Source: Thermoplasmatota archaeon
GTDB lineage: Archaea > Thermoplasmatota > Thermoplasmata > Thermoplasmatales > Thermoplasmataceae
Length of the DNA: 5,994 bases
Direction of reading: 5' to 3'
Assembly: GCA_023379345.1 (NCBI GenBank)
Contig: JAMCUV010000025.1
Coordinates: forward strand, 1 to 5,994
Shown here: positions 4,852 to 5,994 of the stretch, piece after piece
Layout of the letters: every line of letters begins with the position of its first letter
How positions within the stretch are numbered: the stretch's first letter is position 1
The notes under the pieces: generated by a model
The model's database searches: none
The model's input: only the letters and a program-made list of their open reading frames with translations
What the model was told of the DNA's origin: nothing
Translations under genes and position numbers: made by a program

Positions 4852-5994
4852 TACTGCGTGCAATTGCGGCAGCGCTGGCCATTATTGGAATACTGTTCCT
4901 GGCAAATGTCTACGTTCTGGTATTCCCGTCTCTTCCACACACCACAGAGATCATCATTTTGCTCTTCCTTGCAGCATTCGCCATGTTTGTGGCAGGCAGA
5001 ATATCAGAGAATACAAAATCCGGCTACAGGATATCCCGATCCACACTGGTTGGCTTTGCGTGGATTTTCTTCCTCATGTGGGTATTTCTGGACTACATCA
5101 CCCTGAATCCCGGGACACTCCGGCCTGGGGTCTCATCGGCAGTTGAAGCATACATGAAGGAGATACTGGCATGGCTCCCGTATGCCATGGCAGCGGTATC
5201 CGGAGGTGCATTCATGGCTGCTTTGGTCTCCAGAGCCCCTGTCAAGAACAGAATATCTGGAGAAGCAGTAATTATCGGGTCTTTCATGATTCTGGCATTC
5301 GTTCCCATGATTAATCGTGGAATGGTGGAGTTCGATTCAATACCTGTTTTCGTGCGGGAGGTTCTTTATCTCTCCGTTCCAATTGTGGCAGTTGAGGCAT
5401 ACTTCACCCGCTTCAAGTTCCACAGGCAGGTCCCGAAGTTCCTGATTCTGGGCAACATGGTCATGTTGCCATTGAGATTTAACAGCAGCATTATATTCCT
5501 CATCAGGGGGTTCACCTCTCCAGCAACCATCGTATATCCATTGCTGTACCTGGTTCTTTCCTACATAATTCTCATAATATCCGTGACAGCGGTCGTGTAT
5601 ATATTCAGGGGAATAGCACCCCCGGCCTCGGCAAGAAAACTGGCCGGTGCGGTGATACCGCTCATTGGCGGCTATTTCGTTCTGTCGTATTTCCATCTTC
5701 TCCCGGTTTCATTCGAGAACGGAGGCCTGACCTATTCCGAGTTCATTTCAGCACGTATCTATTTCCTGCTTGTAATTGCCATTGTGATACTAGCCATAAT
5801 AATCCTGCTGGGAAGAGTCATCGCAACACGTGGCGGAAAAGCTACCGTTCTGTATGGGTCAGTTCTACTCCTGAGCATTATTCTCCTGTACAGATCAGGG
5901 TATTCCGGGCATTTCCAGATTCCGCTCCTGGCTGGTATGACGGTAACAGCTGTGGCAGTGGGAAGTGCAACCAGGATATCACGTGGCCTGAAGG
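4830..5994 (+). CDS. Multi-spanning integral membrane protein, unknown family (3' end outside window)
   Basis: From ATG 4830 the frame stays open to the right edge, 388 codons without a stop. Translation gives MASRTGLILRAIAAALAIIG followed by repeated hydrophobic segments. Likely spans by eye are about 8-32, 41-56, 72-90, 112-132, 145-160, 177-192, 203-225, 233-258, 271-291, 309-329, 338-354 and 363-379, roughly ten to twelve, joined by short basic loops such as SRAPVKNR (134-141) and TRFKFHRQ (193-200). No large soluble domain appears in the visible part; a hydrophilic domain could follow beyond residue 388. I do not recognise a transporter, protease or kinase motif. The strong ribosome binding site and overlap with the phosphatase gene show that it belongs to the operon. 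It could be a membrane anchor, sensor or target of the phospho-signalling proteins; this is inference. The antisense strand also carries an open frame here, but hydrophobic periodicity and the ribosome binding site favour this strand. Confidence 0.85.
   Translation, partial: MASRTGLILRAIAAALAIIGILFLANVYVLVFPSLPHTTEIIILLFLAAFAMFVAGRISENTKSGYRISRSTLVGFAWIFFLMWVFLDYITLNPGTLRPGVSSAVEAYMKEILAWLPYAMAAVSGGAFMAALVSRAPVKNRISGEAVIIGSFMILAFVPMINRGMVEFDSIPVFVREVLYLSVPIVAVEAYFTRFKFHRQVPKFLILGNMVMLPLRFNSSIIFLIRGFTSPATIVYPLLYLVLSYIILIISVTAVVYIFRGIAPPASARKLAGAVIPLIGGYFVLSYFHLLPVSFENGGLTYSEFISARIYFLLVIAIVILAIIILLGRVIATRGGKATVLYGSVLLLSIILLYRSGYSGHFQIPLLAGMTVTAVAVGSATRISRGLK

Noticed and set aside
5337..5696. 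Minus-strand open frame of 119 codons
   Set aside because: It is antisense to the membrane protein frame, which has a strong ribosome binding site and consistent hydrophobic periodicity; the minus translation is a low-complexity Cys/His/Tyr/Glu mixture.

Overview
The window looks like chromosomal DNA of a euryarchaeon, most likely from or near the Thermoplasmata. This rests on TATA-type promoter elements instead of bacterial -35/-10 boxes, a first operon gene that looks leaderless while downstream genes carry GGAGG-type ribosome binding sites, heavy AGG/AGA arginine use, and a ThiI protein with a C-terminal rhodanese domain. The lineage is an inference. No rRNA, tRNA, CRISPR array, insertion sequence or attachment site was seen.

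Layout: positions 1-587 (+) hold the 3' end of an unrecognised gene whose start lies outside the window. It converges, across a 36-nt gap, on thiI (624-2075, -), which encodes a tRNA 4-thiouridine / thiazole sulfurtransferase. A 167-nt, AT-rich intergenic region (2076-2242) carries divergent promoters: one reads thiI leftward and the other reads a tightly packed rightward operon that runs off the right edge.

The operon encodes, in order, a cytosolic von Willebrand A (VWA) protein with an intact MIDAS metal site, a small protein with an N-terminal zinc ribbon and a C-terminal forkhead-associated (FHA) phosphothreonine-binding domain, a PPP-family serine/threonine phosphatase with all signature motifs, and a multi-spanning membrane protein of unknown family that is cut by the window end. 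The spacings are 1 nt, 1-10 nt and a 22-nt overlap, so the genes are almost certainly co-transcribed and probably translationally coupled.

Together they resemble a protein-phosphorylation module: the FHA protein could read phosphothreonine, the PPP enzyme could erase it, the VWA protein could be a metal-dependent scaffold, and the membrane protein could be target, sensor or anchor. No kinase is visible. The arrangement recalls bacterial VWA/FHA/phosphatase/kinase sets (TerY-P triads, type VI secretion regulatory genes), but with a PPP-type phosphatase where those sets usually have PP2C. This operon is the most interesting part of the window.
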